A stretch of 64,000 bases of DNA, taken from the NCBI GenBank assembly GCA_028285085.1, contig JANQQI010000092.1:1-64000 (forward strand). The letters run 5' to 3'. Both the position numbers and the translations under genes were made by a program. Shown piece after piece: positions 55,310 to 64,000 of the stretch. Source of the stretch: Saprospiraceae bacterium (GTDB lineage: Bacteria > Bacteroidota > Bacteroidia > Chitinophagales > Saprospiraceae). Within the stretch, counting starts at the first letter, position 1, and every line of letters starts with the position of its first letter. The notes beneath the pieces were generated by a model. It was not told where the DNA came from. It did not search any database and saw only the letters and a program-made list of their open reading frames with translations.

Positions 55310-56575
55310 TTACAATTTGGTGATTTGCTGAGTGATAACGACATCATCAGCATTCAAGATTAATGCGTATTGACCTTTTGCCAAGGGTAGATTACTGATG
55401 GTGAGACTATTGAAACCAGCAAGGCTGTCAGTCGTTTGAGATGTCCAAACAACGCGTCCTTGCATATCTACAATCTGAATTTGAACACGGCTAGCCTTTT
55501 TTAAGCTAAAAGCAACTGTTGCCTCATCTTGAATGGGATTAGGGAAAACATTCATACTTTCTACAATTGGGTTGGGAGAAACGGTATTTACTGTGCCTAG
55601 TTCGGTTTTAACGAATACAGCGACCCCAGTTCCTGATCCTTCAAAATCAAGGAAGTAAAGCTTCCAAATTTTTTCGTCGGCAGTTTTTACGAAATAAGCA
55701 CGGTCCGCAGGAATGTTCCATTCGAAATTATCGAGATCAAAGCTTTTCCAATCGTGACCAATGATATCTAAATCTGTACTTAAAGAATCTTCGTAATCGG
55801 CAAAATCGACAGCACCTGGATTGACCTCTAAAGCTTTTGCTACCTGAACTCCAACGCCAGAGAGCACTCCCGTTACGTTGTAAGGAATAATCCCACCACT
55901 ACCATCATCAAGTGTGGATGTGTATCGACTAAACAGGAGATCCCAATTTTCTGGTAAAGAGGTACCAACGACATCGCCAGAGCTAAAAGAAAATAAAGCC
56001 AAATCTTCCCCAGTAAAATCACTTTTACTAATGGTGACATTTTCTTCATTGCTTCCGTCCAGGTCAGCGTATTTGAAACTGTAGACACTAGCAGAACTCA
56101 ATTCCGTGATTTGGATTTTCTTATAGGATTCATCTCTTAGTCTAATCACAAATACTTGTTCACCGGCAACAGCCATGGCACCAGGGTTGTAAATACCCCA
56201 TCCGTAGTCAAGCGGGTTGTTTTCATCTCTGGTGCTATTGAAAGCACCGTAATTCCAGCTTTTCTCATCATTTCCCAGCTGATCAGTTAAGTCATCCGTT
56301 GAAATGGTTGCACTAAAATCATTAGTAGGTGCCAAATACAATTCTAAAGGAACACCGGACAGTGTGCTGGCCTCGTTTAGATGGATACCGCCATCTTGCA
56401 AGCTATAAGTGGTGAAGGCAATATCCCAGTCAGCAAGAGGAATAGATGCTTTTTCGTCATCGCTCAATCGATAAAACACTTGATTAGCGTAGGAGGGCGC
56501 ATAGGAAATCTCCACCTGAGCGTGTATTGAGAAAAAAAGCGCTAAAACAAAAAATAAAGTAGAGGTTATCTTCAT
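55310..56575 (-). CDS. HmuY-like haem-binding protein with T9SS sorting domain
   Basis: 421 residues. Signal peptide to about 19 (FFSIHAQ). The HmuY-type fold shows in two related halves: about 30-140 (QVFYRLSDD, PLADWDIAFTTYS, H65 in GGIHLNEAS) and about 190-320 (ENWDLLFSRYTS, IGHDWKSFD, YFVKTADEKIWKLYFLDFEGSG). From about 338 a type IX C-terminal sorting domain starts NVFPNPIQDEATVAFSL and ends YALILNADDVVITQQITKL. HmuY proteins capture haem from host or environmental haemoproteins; here the protein is predicted to be exported and anchored by T9SS rather than lipidated. First gene of the haem operon. Which half binds haem is unknown. Confidence 0.85.
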   Translation of the reverse strand: MKITSTLFFVLALFFSIHAQVEISYAPSYANQVFYRLSDDEKASIPLADWDIAFTTYSLQDGGIHLNEASTLSGVPLELYLAPTNDFSATISTDDLTDQLGNDEKSWNYGAFNSTRDENNPLDYGWGIYNPGAMAVAGEQVFVIRLRDESYKKIQITELSSASVYSFKYADLDGSNEENVTISKSDFTGEDLALFSFSSGDVVGTSLPENWDLLFSRYTSTLDDGSGGIIPYNVTGVLSGVGVQVAKALEVNPGAVDFADYEDSLSTDLDIIGHDWKSFDLDNFEWNIPADRAYFVKTADEKIWKLYFLDFEGSGTGVAVFVKTELGTVNTVSPNPIVESMNVFPNPIQDEATVAFSLKKASRVQIQIVDMQGRVVWTSQTTDSLAGFNSLTISNLPLAKGQYALILNADDVVITQQITKL

Positions 56576-56618
56576 GATTGTTTAATAGTTTTTATTTAGA
56601 CAAAATCTAATTTAGAAG

Positions 56619-56649
56619 CAAAAATAGGCCGGGAGCCCATGCTAAACAA
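56619..56649 (-). promoter_or_regulatory. Promoter of the haem operon
   Basis: On minus, TTG (56649-56647), 20 bases, TATTTTTG (56626-56619): a full match to the Bacteroidota promoter. The start point would be near 56613, giving a leader of about 38 bases before the HmuY-like ATG. Confidence 0.55.
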
Positions 56650-56662
56650 TCATCATTTTTAT

Positions 56663-56701
56663 GCTTTAGCTAACCAAATTTGGGTGTTCAGTTAGCTAAG
56701 C
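56663..56701. promoter_or_regulatory. Inverted repeat upstream of the haem promoter
   Basis: GCTTTAGCTAAC (56663-56674) and GTTAGCTAAGC (56691-56701) are inverted copies, 16 bases apart, each holding TTAGCTAA. They lie just upstream of the -33 element and just before the DtxR-like box. Confidence 0.45.
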
Positions 56702-56703
56702 AA

Positions 56704-56722
56704 TTAGGTAGGGTATACCTAA
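56704..56722. promoter_or_regulatory. DtxR/IdeR-like operator, site 1
   Basis: TTAGGTAGGGTATACCTAA is a 19-base palindrome with half-sites TTAGGTA/TACCTAA. It resembles the DtxR consensus TTAGGTTAGCCTAACCTAA. It lies about 55 bases upstream of the haem promoter. Confidence 0.55.
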
Positions 56723-56910
56723 AACCGGGTATTGGATTAATATAGAGATTCAGAAAGAAGTGAGAAGATGCTAAAGCCTCTCCGAATCACAAGCGTCTCA
56801 TGTAGATGTTGTTGAATCACTCTAGGAATAAAGCAAGCGGTTGATTATTAGTGCTTTAAGAAGTTTTGATTACTTTTTTACTTAATAGGGATGATTTTGG
56901 ATAACCGAAA
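56723..56910. other. Rest of the haem operon upstream region
   Basis: Non-coding, AT-rich. Nothing further recognised between the two operator-like sites. Confidence 0.5.
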
Positions 56911-56928
56911 TTAGGTAGTCCTACCTAA
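56911..56928. promoter_or_regulatory. DtxR/IdeR-like operator, site 2
   Basis: TTAGGTAGTCCTACCTAA is a perfect 18-base palindrome with the same half-site as site 1. It lies two bases from the stop of the endonuclease gene. Confidence 0.55.
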
Positions 56929-56930
56929 GG

Positions 56931-57986
56931 TTAGTTATTCTTGGGTGCACTAAATAAAATGACATCAACGAAGACCGGGAGGTGATCGCTGTATCCACCG
57001 TAATAATTCGGACCACCGTAGGTACGACTAGGCCGTTCACCGTGTTTTGGGTCTTTGTACATCATCCATTCTTGGCGGAAAATGGTGGGTAAGCCAACTT
57101 TGGCAGGTGCGTCGGGATTAGCTAAAGCACCTGAAACAATGATTTGATCGAGCATATTCCAATTACCTCGATAATTGTAAGAGCCTTTGTTTTGTTCGTC
57201 CAGCTTGGCCATACAATTATACAATTCGGTAGAAACAAAGTCAGTGCTGGCAGATTTTGCTGATAGGGTAGTTGCTACGCTTTTATTATTGGTTTCATCA
57301 TTGAAATCTCCCATTATGATAATATTCGCATTAGGATCGGCCGCGAAAATTTGATCCACTGCTTCTCGCAAGTGATTCGCGACGTGAACCCGCTTGGGTT
57401 CGCTTTCTCTAACCCCGCCACGTCGCGACGGCCAGTGGTTGATGAAGACGTGTACAGGAAGCATTTTAGCCAATTTCCCTTGTACGTGTAGGATATCTCT
57501 TGAGGTATAATCTGCTTCGATTGAATCTGGAAAAGGAACGCGGATAAAATCTGATTTTCCGACTTCGAACTCCGCTTTTTTATACATCAAAGCCACGTCA
57601 ATGCCCCGACGATCGGGTGATTCATAATGCACATAACCATAATCAAAAGGTGCCATTTGTTCTTGCTTGGCAAAGTCGGCCAGGACACTTGCATTTTCAA
57701 CTTCACATAAGCCCAGAAGACTCGGGAATCCCATACCTGCGACCACTGCTTCAATATTTCTTAGCTTTTTTTGGTAGCGGTCCGTACGCCATTCTTGCCG
57801 ACCACTCGGGGTGAAATCATCATCAAAATTCGTTGGATGATCTAGTGTGTCAAACAGATTTTCGACGTTGTAAAACCCCATGCGGTAATTAACGGGCGTG
57901 CTGGGGTAGGAGAGTTGGCGATTACAAGCGTAGCTGATAAGCAAGGTCAAGCTAAGCAAAGCGAAAAGAACAGAATTTGAACGCAT
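56931..57986 (-). CDS. Endonuclease/exonuclease/phosphatase family lipoprotein
   Basis: 351 residues. Signal segment with a possible lipobox LLISYAC at 15-21. Family motifs: FYNVENLFD, GLCEVENASVLA (metal glutamate), HVFINHWPSRRGG (catalytic His), IIMGDFNDETNNK and YSDHLPVFVDV at the end. Members cleave phosphodiesters or phosphate monoesters in nucleic acids, lipids or inositols. As a secreted protein it may act as an extracellular nuclease; the substrate is not determinable. Confidence 0.92.
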   Translation of the reverse strand: MRSNSVLFALLSLTLLISYACNRQLSYPSTPVNYRMGFYNVENLFDTLDHPTNFDDDFTPSGRQEWRTDRYQKKLRNIEAVVAGMGFPSLLGLCEVENASVLADFAKQEQMAPFDYGYVHYESPDRRGIDVALMYKKAEFEVGKSDFIRVPFPDSIEADYTSRDILHVQGKLAKMLPVHVFINHWPSRRGGVRESEPKRVHVANHLREAVDQIFAADPNANIIIMGDFNDETNNKSVATTLSAKSASTDFVSTELYNCMAKLDEQNKGSYNYRGNWNMLDQIIVSGALANPDAPAKVGLPTIFRQEWMMYKDPKHGERPSRTYGGPNYYGGYSDHLPVFVDVILFSAPKNN

Positions 57987-58013
57987 TTGTGTTGGGGATT
58001 AGATGATGATAGT

Positions 58014-59096
58014 TTAAACTTTAGCGGATCGTTGGCGTAATAAATGGTCCGCTACGACCAGAGCAGCCATCGCTTCGACAATCGGGACGGCGCGCGGTAC
58101 CACACAAGGATCGTGACGTCCCTTACCGGTGACTTCTACCGATTCTCCCGCTTTATTCACTGATTCTTGGGCCGTTACAATGGTCGCTACCGGTTTGAAA
58201 GCACAACGGAAGTAAATAGGCATGCCATTGGAAATCCCGCCTTGAACCCCGCCAGAATGATTGCTCCGCGTTTTGATATCGCCTTGATCGTCAGTGTAAA
58301 AGATATCGTTATGCTGAGAACCACGCATCGTGATGCCATCAAAACCGCTACCGTATTCGAAGCCTTTGCAAGCATTAATACTTAGCATGGCTTTACCCAA
58401 TTCGGCGTGCAATTTATCAAAAACCGGCTCACCCAGGCCCGCTGGACAGTTTTCGATCACCCCATTCACGACACCACCAATGGTATCCCCGGCTTTGCGT
58501 ACCTCACGAATCAACGCAATCATTTTTTCGGCGGTATCCGATTCTGGGCAGCGCACGATGTTTTCTTCTTGTTCGCGTAAAACAGCTAGATCATAGCGCT
58601 GCTCACAGCGAAGATGACCAACCTGACTGACATAGGCGCCTACTGTAATGCCGTGTTGCTGCAAGAAAAGCTGCGCAATAGCTCCAGCGGCAACCCGAGC
58701 AGCCGTTTCACGGGCAGATGAGCGTCCACCACCACGATAGTCGCGGAGGCCATACTTCTTTTGAAAGGTGAAATCTGCATGGGACGGCCGAAATTTATCG
58801 GCAATATGGCTGTAGTCCTTAGAACGGGCATCCTGATTATAAATCACCATGGCGATGGGGGTACCTGTACTCTGACCTTCAAATACTCCGGAGAGCAGCT
58901 CGACCTGGTCGCCTTCCTTGCGCTGCGTGACAATGGCCGATTGTCCGGGGCGACGTCTGGCGAGTTGGGTCTGAATGTAATCCAGGTCAATGTCTACACC
59001 CGCGGGGCAACCATCTACAATGACGCCGATAGCCCGACCGTGCGATTCACCAAAGGTACTGATTTTGAAAAGCTGTCCAAACGAACTTCCAGCCAC
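58014..59096 (-). CDS. aroC: Chorismate synthase
   Basis: 360 residues. Last step of the shikimate pathway: EPSP to chorismate, with reduced FMN. Family signatures: [46 protein letters not shown] and RGSQHNDIF, and [16 protein letters not shown] near the C-terminus. Complete and of normal length. Start ATG at 59094-59096 ([18 protein letters not shown]). Divergent from mutS2. Confidence 0.96.
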   Translation of the reverse strand: MAGSSFGQLFKISTFGESHGRAIGVIVDGCPAGVDIDLDYIQTQLARRRPGQSAIVTQRKEGDQVELLSGVFEGQSTGTPIAMVIYNQDARSKDYSHIADKFRPSHADFTFQKKYGLRDYRGGGRSSARETAARVAAGAIAQLFLQQHGITVGAYVSQVGHLRCEQRYDLAVLREQEENIVRCPESDTAEKMIALIREVRKAGDTIGGVVNGVIENCPAGLGEPVFDKLHAELGKAMLSINACKGFEYGSGFDGITMRGSQHNDIFYTDDQGDIKTRSNHSGGVQGGISNGMPIYFRCAFKPVATIVTAQESVNKAGESVEVTGKGRHDPCVVPRAVPIVEAMAALVVADHLLRQRSAKV

Positions 59097-59277
59097 GTGT
59101 AAAAGTGTTTTTGGTTACAGCGCGAAGGTAATAAGAGCTCTGCTAAATTTAAGGAAATGAATCGCAAAGTTCGACGAATATTCTCACTGCCGGGCTTATC
59201 CTTGGAACTCATTTAGTCTAAAATTGTTTCTTACTAAGAATTTTCACAATTTGCGCAAAATTGATAGGCCAAGAATT

Positions 59278-61662
59278 ATGTTACTGGAACCGAAGGATTT
59301 ATTTGAGAAATTAGAGTTTGACAAAGTCCTGGAACTGTTGGAGAACGAATGCATGGGGCAGAAGGGGATCGAGCAAGTGAAGCATTTACCGATTCTGGAA
59401 GACCAAGCAACAATCGAGCGACGCCTCCTCGAAGTCTGGGAAATGTTAATCACCATTCAAGAGAAAGAGCTCTTCCCGTCTAGTATTTACCCAGAAATTG
59501 ATGAAGATCTTCGCCACTTAAGTGTGCAGGATTATGTTTTACCAATCGATGGCCTGCAGCGTATTAATAGCGTCTTGCTGTTGACCAAAGGGATTCTTGG
59601 ATTTTTTACCAAAAGTCGACAAGAGAGTTATCCTACCATCTACACGATTACCAAGCCCATCGATTTCGATAAGACCTTGATTGATGCAATCGAGAAAGTG
59701 ATCGACGAAAATGGAGACATTCGCCCGGATGCCTCACCTGCTCTTTTACAAATTCGAAAAAAAATTGGCTCAAAACACAGAGAACTAGATCGACAGTTCC
59801 GCACGTTGATTAATTTATATCGTTCAAAAGGTTGGTTATCTGAGTCGGTAGAAAGTATTCGTAATGGCCGCCGAGTATTAAGTGTGCCCAGTGAGCACAA
59901 GCGCAAGATTCGGGGTATTATCCACGACGAATCCTCTACAGGTAGAACGGCTTTTATTGAACCAGAGGGCGTTATTGATATCAACAATGATATTTTTGAC
60001 TTAGAGCAAGAAGAAAAGCGTGAGATTTATCGCATCCTAAAAGCGCTTAGTGAGACGATTCGGCCCTACGCTCCCGCTCTGGAGGTTTACCACAACTTGG
60101 TCGCTCGTTTTGACCTCATCCACGCCAAAGCACGCTTGGCCAATCGTATGGAGGCCAAGCGGCCGAAGCTGAAAGCGTATCCTAATTTTGGTTGGCGAGA
60201 GGCTTATCATCCCTTATTGCTTCTCAAGAATAAGAGCTTAAATCGAACGACCGTCCCCTTTGATTTAGTCCTGCACGGAAAAAATCGCATCCTCATGCTC
60301 AGTGGGCCAAACGCCGGAGGAAAGTCGATAACGATGAAAACGGTTGGCTTACAACAGCTGATGATTCAAGCAGGGATGTTGGTACCAGCTAGTGAAGAAT
60401 CAGAATTTGGGGTCTTTCAAAAGTTCTTTGCGGATATTGGGGACCAACAGTCTCTGGAAGATGATCTGTCGACCTACAGCTCTCGCTTACAAAATATGAA
60501 AACCTTTCTCGATCATGCGGATGAGCACTCGTTGATTCTCATAGATGAGTTTGGTTCTGGCACCGATCCTAAGATTGGGGGAGCTATCGCGGAGGCCATT
60601 CTCCGGGATTTGAATTTCAAAAAAATCTTCGGAGTCATTACGACGCACTATTCAAACTTGAAGATGTTTGCGTTCAAAACTCAGGGCATTGTAAACGGCT
60701 CGATGACCTTTGATCGGGATAGTTTATCACCGACTTATGAAATGAAAGTCGGCCGACCAGGAAGTAGTTATGCTTTTGAAATTGCTCAGAAAAGTGGCTT
60801 GAGTGGAAAGCTGTTGAAATACGCTAAGCATAAAACCGGAAAGAACGAGAAGGCTATCGATGAGTTATTGGTTGATCTACAGCGCGAGAAAAAGGAGCTG
60901 GAAGAAAAGCTGGCCAAAATGACCGATCGCGAGCAAATGTTGCAAAAGCTGATTCGTAATTATGATAATCTGCAGCGTGACCTCGAATTCAAGCGCAAAA
61001 AACTGAAACTCGAAGCTAAAGAGCAATCATTGCAACAAGCTGCAAAGGAAAATAAAATTCTGGAGAAATTGGTGCGAGAGATTAAAGAGGAGAAAAATTT
61101 GGAAAAGGCACGTGAGGTGGCCGCTCAAGTAAGGAAAGAACGCAAAAATCTGAACGAAACCGTCTCTGATCTTCGCGAAGAAATCTATTACCAGCCTACA
61201 GAAGACCTTGAACGAGAAATCCGCGTTGGCGACTTTGTAAAACTGCGCACCGGAGGTGCTTCCGGGAAAGTGGAGTCCATCAGCAAGGGCAAAGCGGTTG
61301 TCTTGATGGGGTTAATGAAAATGACTGCTAAATTGCGTGACTTGGTTCATGCTAATGAACCACTTGATGTCCGCACCCGGAAAAGCATTTCTACGGATGT
61401 CACCCAAGCCCAAGCCCGTTTTGAGTCCAAACTAGATTTGCGAGGATTGCGTCGAGAAGAGGCACTCAAGGTATTGGAAACCTTTGTTGACAAGGCTCTG
61501 ATGTCGAATGCTACGAATATTCGCATTGTCCACGGGAAAGGCGATGGGGTGCTTCGTCAAGCTGTTCGACTCAAACTACGAGAGTACAAAGACATTTCTA
61601 CCATTCAATTTGCTGAGCCACACGACGGAGGAGACGGCGTAACGTTAGCGGATATCGACTAA
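59278..61662 (+). CDS. mutS2: MutS2, Smr-domain endonuclease
   Basis: About 794 residues from the ATG at 59278 (MLLEPKDLFEKLEFDKVLELL, the usual start); the frame also opens at a TTG at 59224, which adds 18 non-family residues. MutS core with Walker A SGPNAGGKSIT near 342, Walker B LILIDEFGSGTDP, then a long coiled coil (about 500-640), a KOW-like region (RVGDFVKLRTGGASGKV) and a C-terminal Smr domain with LDLRGLRREEALKVLE and IVHGKGDGVLR. MutS2 acts on branched DNA and, in Bacillus, on collided ribosomes. The MutS mismatch-binding N-terminal domain is absent, as normal. Confidence 0.95.
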   Translation: MLLEPKDLFEKLEFDKVLELLENECMGQKGIEQVKHLPILEDQATIERRLLEVWEMLITIQEKELFPSSIYPEIDEDLRHLSVQDYVLPIDGLQRINSVLLLTKGILGFFTKSRQESYPTIYTITKPIDFDKTLIDAIEKVIDENGDIRPDASPALLQIRKKIGSKHRELDRQFRTLINLYRSKGWLSESVESIRNGRRVLSVPSEHKRKIRGIIHDESSTGRTAFIEPEGVIDINNDIFDLEQEEKREIYRILKALSETIRPYAPALEVYHNLVARFDLIHAKARLANRMEAKRPKLKAYPNFGWREAYHPLLLLKNKSLNRTTVPFDLVLHGKNRILMLSGPNAGGKSITMKTVGLQQLMIQAGMLVPASEESEFGVFQKFFADIGDQQSLEDDLSTYSSRLQNMKTFLDHADEHSLILIDEFGSGTDPKIGGAIAEAILRDLNFKKIFGVITTHYSNLKMFAFKTQGIVNGSMTFDRDSLSPTYEMKVGRPGSSYAFEIAQKSGLSGKLLKYAKHKTGKNEKAIDELLVDLQREKKELEEKLAKMTDREQMLQKLIRNYDNLQRDLEFKRKKLKLEAKEQSLQQAAKENKILEKLVREIKEEKNLEKAREVAAQVRKERKNLNETVSDLREEIYYQPTEDLEREIRVGDFVKLRTGGASGKVESISKGKAVVLMGLMKMTAKLRDLVHANEPLDVRTRKSISTDVTQAQARFESKLDLRGLRREEALKVLETFVDKALMSNATNIRIVHGKGDGVLRQAVRLKLREYKDISTIQFAEPHDGGDGVTLADID

Positions 61663-61682
61663 AACTTTCGAGTCTAAATAAA

Positions 61683-61716
61683 AAAGTCATCGCGAGAATT
61701 ATCCTGCGATGACTTT
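61683..61716. terminator. Bidirectional terminator between mutS2 and ndk
   Basis: AAAGTCATCGC pairs perfectly with GCGATGACTTT around a 12-base loop. An A-run precedes it on plus, giving a T-run for ndk on minus. Confidence 0.75.
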
Positions 61717-61740
61717 CAGTAGCTTGTTCCGAAGCTGTGC

Positions 61741-62160
61741 TTAGAACATCTCAGTGCCTGCGAAGTGGAAGTTACCTTCGATCGCTGCGTTCTCGTCGGA
61801 ATCAGCACCGTGAACTGCATTTTCGCCAATACTGGTTGCGTACAAAGCGCGGATAGTACCGGGAGCAGCTTCGGCAGGATTAGTAGCACCGATTAAAGTA
61901 CGGAAGTCTTCAACGGCATTATCTTTTTCTAAAATTGCCGCCACGATTGGGCCTGAAGACATAAACTCTACCAACTCGCCGTAGAAAGGACGCTCTTTGT
62001 GTACTGCGTAAAATTCACCGGCTTTCTCAGCAGAAAGTTTAGTGAGTTTCATCGCTACGATACGGAATCCGCCTTCGTTAATTTTTGCCAAAATAGCACC
62101 GATGTGTCCAGCTTTGACAGCATCAGGTTTGATCATGGTGAATGTTCGATTACCAGCCAT
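61741..62160 (-). CDS. ndk: Nucleoside diphosphate kinase
   Basis: 139 residues from the ATG at 62158-62160 ([18 protein letters not shown]). A longer frame to 62229 has no family sequence and is rejected. It moves phosphate from NTPs to NDPs through the phospho-histidine intermediate H117 in [16 protein letters not shown] and [15 protein letters not shown] are family motifs. Length is typical of bacterial Ndk. Confidence 0.96.
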   Translation of the reverse strand: MAGNRTFTMIKPDAVKAGHIGAILAKINEGGFRIVAMKLTKLSAEKAGEFYAVHKERPFYGELVEFMSSGPIVAAILEKDNAVEDFRTLIGATNPAEAAPGTIRALYATSIGENAVHGADSDENAAIEGNFHFAGTEMF

Positions 62161-62310
62161 TTTCTTATTTTTAGATGATAAAAAAGTCAATATTTTTTCA
62201 AAAACGGTGCAAAAGTAAGTAATCCCCATTAATCCCCCTAAAGCCGTCTGGTATTATTTTGGTTTACTGCATAAATTTTGTCAACTTCGCAGTCTGATTT
62301 GGCATAAGCA

Positions 62311-63321
62311 ATGGAAAATATTGATCAACTGAAAACGCTCCTGGCGATCCCCAAAGATATCGTTATCACTTCCCACCGAAACCCGGATGGTGATGCCATC
62401 GGTTCTTCTTTGGCGATGTATCGTTACCTGAATACCCAGGGGCATACCGTACGTGTTATCTTCCCTTCGGAATACCCGGATTTTGTAGCGTGGCTGCCCG
62501 GTGCAGAGGACATTATCATTCACGATATTGAGCCCGAAAAAGCAGATGAGGTCGTGCAGAGGGCTGATTTGATTTTTTGTTTGGATTACAATTCGCTCGA
62601 TCGAATTGATAAGCTGGGAGAAACTATCGGCGCTCAAAATGATGCGACATTGGTGATGATAGATCACCATCTGTATCCGGATATACAAGCGGAATTCCAA
62701 TTATCGGTAACCTCAGCGAGTTCGACCTGTGAATTAGTCTATGATTTCATCAAAATGATGGACGATTTGAAGGTGATTGATAAGGACTTAGGAGAATGTT
62801 TGATGACGGGTATCCTCACGGACACTGGTTCTTTCAAATACAGCACTTCACCGCGTTTGTTCCGGGTTGTGGCACATCTGCTGGAGATTGGAGTCGATGA
62901 TTACAAACTTCAGGATTTGATTTTCAATAGCCAACAAGAAAAGCATTTACGTTTGCTCGGTCATTGTTTGAAAAATCGTATGGAGATTATCGAAGAATAC
63001 CAAACGGGGATCATTTGGCTTAACCGCCGTGATTATGAGCAGTTTGATATTCAACGTGGGGATACCGAAGGGATTGTCAATTATTTACTGAAGTTGAAAA
63101 ATGTAAAAATTGCGGCCTTTATCACCGAGCAACCAACCATTGTAAAGCTTTCGTTGCGATCCAAAGGCGATATTTCGGTACAGAAAATTGCTCAGGATCA
63201 TTTCAAAGGCGGTGGGCACAAAAATGCTGCGGGGGGATCATCTTACGGCACTTTACGCGGTACTATCAATCGACTTAAGCAAATCTTACCACAATATCAT
63301 CAGGAGTTATTAAAACAGTAA
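62311..63321 (+). CDS. nrnA: NrnA-type DHH phosphoesterase
   Basis: 336 residues. DHH/DHHA1 architecture: ITSHRNPDGDAIGSSLA at 19-35 (H22, D26, D28), a second metal aspartate in FCLDYNSLDRI, the DHH in MIDHHLYPD and a C-terminal DHHA1 with FKGGGHKNAAGGSS. NrnA degrades short RNA oligonucleotides and 3'-phosphoadenosine 5'-phosphate. Six bases separate it from the FKBP gene (TAA to ATG), so they may be co-transcribed. Confidence 0.93.
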   Translation: MENIDQLKTLLAIPKDIVITSHRNPDGDAIGSSLAMYRYLNTQGHTVRVIFPSEYPDFVAWLPGAEDIIIHDIEPEKADEVVQRADLIFCLDYNSLDRIDKLGETIGAQNDATLVMIDHHLYPDIQAEFQLSVTSASSTCELVYDFIKMMDDLKVIDKDLGECLMTGILTDTGSFKYSTSPRLFRVVAHLLEIGVDDYKLQDLIFNSQQEKHLRLLGHCLKNRMEIIEEYQTGIIWLNRRDYEQFDIQRGDTEGIVNYLLKLKNVKIAAFITEQPTIVKLSLRSKGDISVQKIAQDHFKGGGHKNAAGGSSYGTLRGTINRLKQILPQYHQELLKQ

Positions 63322-63326
63322 TCCTT

Positions 63327-64000
63327 ATGCGTTTATCTTCTCTTTCGGGCTTGATCGTAGTCATTATTGCCCTGAGCATGTTTGCCTGTGAATCAGGAAG
63401 CAATAGTGGCAATAGTAATGACGGCATGTCACCTTCCGGCTATCGTTATACTCACCACATCAAGAATGATGGGAAAAAACCCGAAGTTGGTTCTGAAATC
63501 ACTTACCACAATGTCGTTTTCCTAAATGATACGACTTTAGTGCAATCGACTTTCACCGGAGGTAAACCTTGGAAAGCCGTCTTGCCAGATCCCGATAGTA
63601 TTCCAAAACCTCCACGCCCGGATTACGAAGCTTTCTTCCTGATGTCACCCGGTGATAGTATGACGATCTACCAAACATTGGACACTTTTCCACCGGATCG
63701 CCTACCACGTGGGGTTAAGCCATCTGATGTGTTTAGCTATAACCTTAAATTGATTTCTATCAAATCTAAAGAGGAAGTGGAGCAGGAGAAAGCGACGCTA
63801 CTTGCACGTCTTGAAACGGTAAAAGATAGTCTTAAAGTGGCCATTGAAGATTTCCACCACGATGGTTTTGACGATGGTGTATTGCAAACCACGGAATCTG
63901 GCCTGCAATACATTGTCAACCGTGAAGGAACAGGTCCTAAGGTTAAGGATGGTGGTTTTGCTCGCGTTCATTACATAGGCATGTTACACAGCGGTGATGT
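63327..64000 (+). CDS. FKBP-type peptidyl-prolyl isomerase lipoprotein, 3' end outside window
   Basis: The ATG at 63327 opens a frame of 224 codons to the window edge. Lipobox SMFAC with cysteine at about 21. The N-terminal region (25-150) is a FKBP-like half (PEVGSEITYHNVVFLND; FFLMSPGDSMTIYQTL), followed by a coiled linker (about 150-175). A second FKBP domain begins at TESGLQYIVNREGTGPKVKDG and continues FARVHYIGMLHSGD, where it is cut. These enzymes assist folding of exported proteins in the periplasm. Two FKBP-like halves in one lipoprotein is usual in Bacteroidota. Confidence 0.88.
   Translation, partial: MRLSSLSGLIVVIIALSMFACESGSNSGNSNDGMSPSGYRYTHHIKNDGKKPEVGSEITYHNVVFLNDTTLVQSTFTGGKPWKAVLPDPDSIPKPPRPDYEAFFLMSPGDSMTIYQTLDTFPPDRLPRGVKPSDVFSYNLKLISIKSKEEVEQEKATLLARLETVKDSLKVAIEDFHHDGFDDGVLQTTESGLQYIVNREGTGPKVKDGGFARVHYIGMLHSGD

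Noticed and set aside
59224-59277. TTG start for mutS2
   Set aside because: Adds 18 residues without family similarity; the ATG at 59278 gives the standard N-terminus.
62161-62229. Longer N-terminus for ndk
   Set aside because: Extra 23 residues are not found in Ndk; the ATG at 62160 gives [15 protein letters not shown].

Overview
This window looks like a chromosomal segment of a Bacteroidota bacterium, most plausibly a Saprospiria-type (Lewinella/Haliscomenobacter-like) organism. The clues are a giant secreted Ig/HYR-repeat protein, a type IX secretion C-terminal sorting domain, a CHU_C-like lipoprotein, a PorE-type OmpA protein, Bacteroidota-only small families (DUF4296, DUF4230), promoters of the TTG-N19/20-TAnnTTTG kind, and a bacillithiol-type redox protein. 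No rRNA or tRNA gene was recognised. Species cannot be named from the sequence alone.

Layout. Bases 1-6633 are the 5' part of a giant surface or secreted protein on the minus strand, built from two tandem repeat families. At 6861-7112 lies a MITE-like element whose second copy is at 31322-31529. Next come an NTF2-like secreted protein, rluF, a degenerate metallopeptidase-like protein and dnaG, all on minus. The dnaG/zinc-ribbon intergenic region (11133-12094) has no protein gene; it carries four tandem ~116-base units, each with a covarying hairpin plus T-run on the plus strand, a candidate array of small RNAs. From 12095 to 22135 are mixed housekeeping and envelope genes: a patatin, a GH17-like hydrolase, pncA, mnmD, ytxJ with a tiny lipoprotein, mpl, a TlpA-like thioredoxin lipoprotein and pdhB.

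A CRISPR array (21 repeats plus a decayed 22nd at the left) occupies 22285-23702 with no cas gene in the window. The repeat chemistry and the decayed left end both indicate transcription on the minus strand from a leader on the right. From 23909 to 43071 come a Nudix hydrolase, YdcF, rhomboid, rlmH, a SWIM protein, sixA, a two-component pair, an M23 peptidase, a PorE-like/TPMT-like/DUF4230 cluster, folP with two membrane proteins, an amidohydrolase and a YheT-type hydrolase. A terminator without an upstream gene at 37009-37046 marks another candidate small RNA. A 1640-residue TamB follows.

The clearest functional unit is the haem-uptake cluster on minus, 56575 down to 48804: an HmuY-like haem-binding protein with a T9SS sorting domain, HmuT, HmuU, HmuV, a Cys-rich small protein, HmuS and a TonB receptor. 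Upstream of it are a good promoter and two palindromes that resemble DtxR/IdeR boxes, suggesting metal-dependent control. The right end holds an endonuclease/exonuclease/phosphatase protein, aroC, mutS2, ndk, nrnA and the 5' part of an FKBP-type isomerase lipoprotein that runs off the window.
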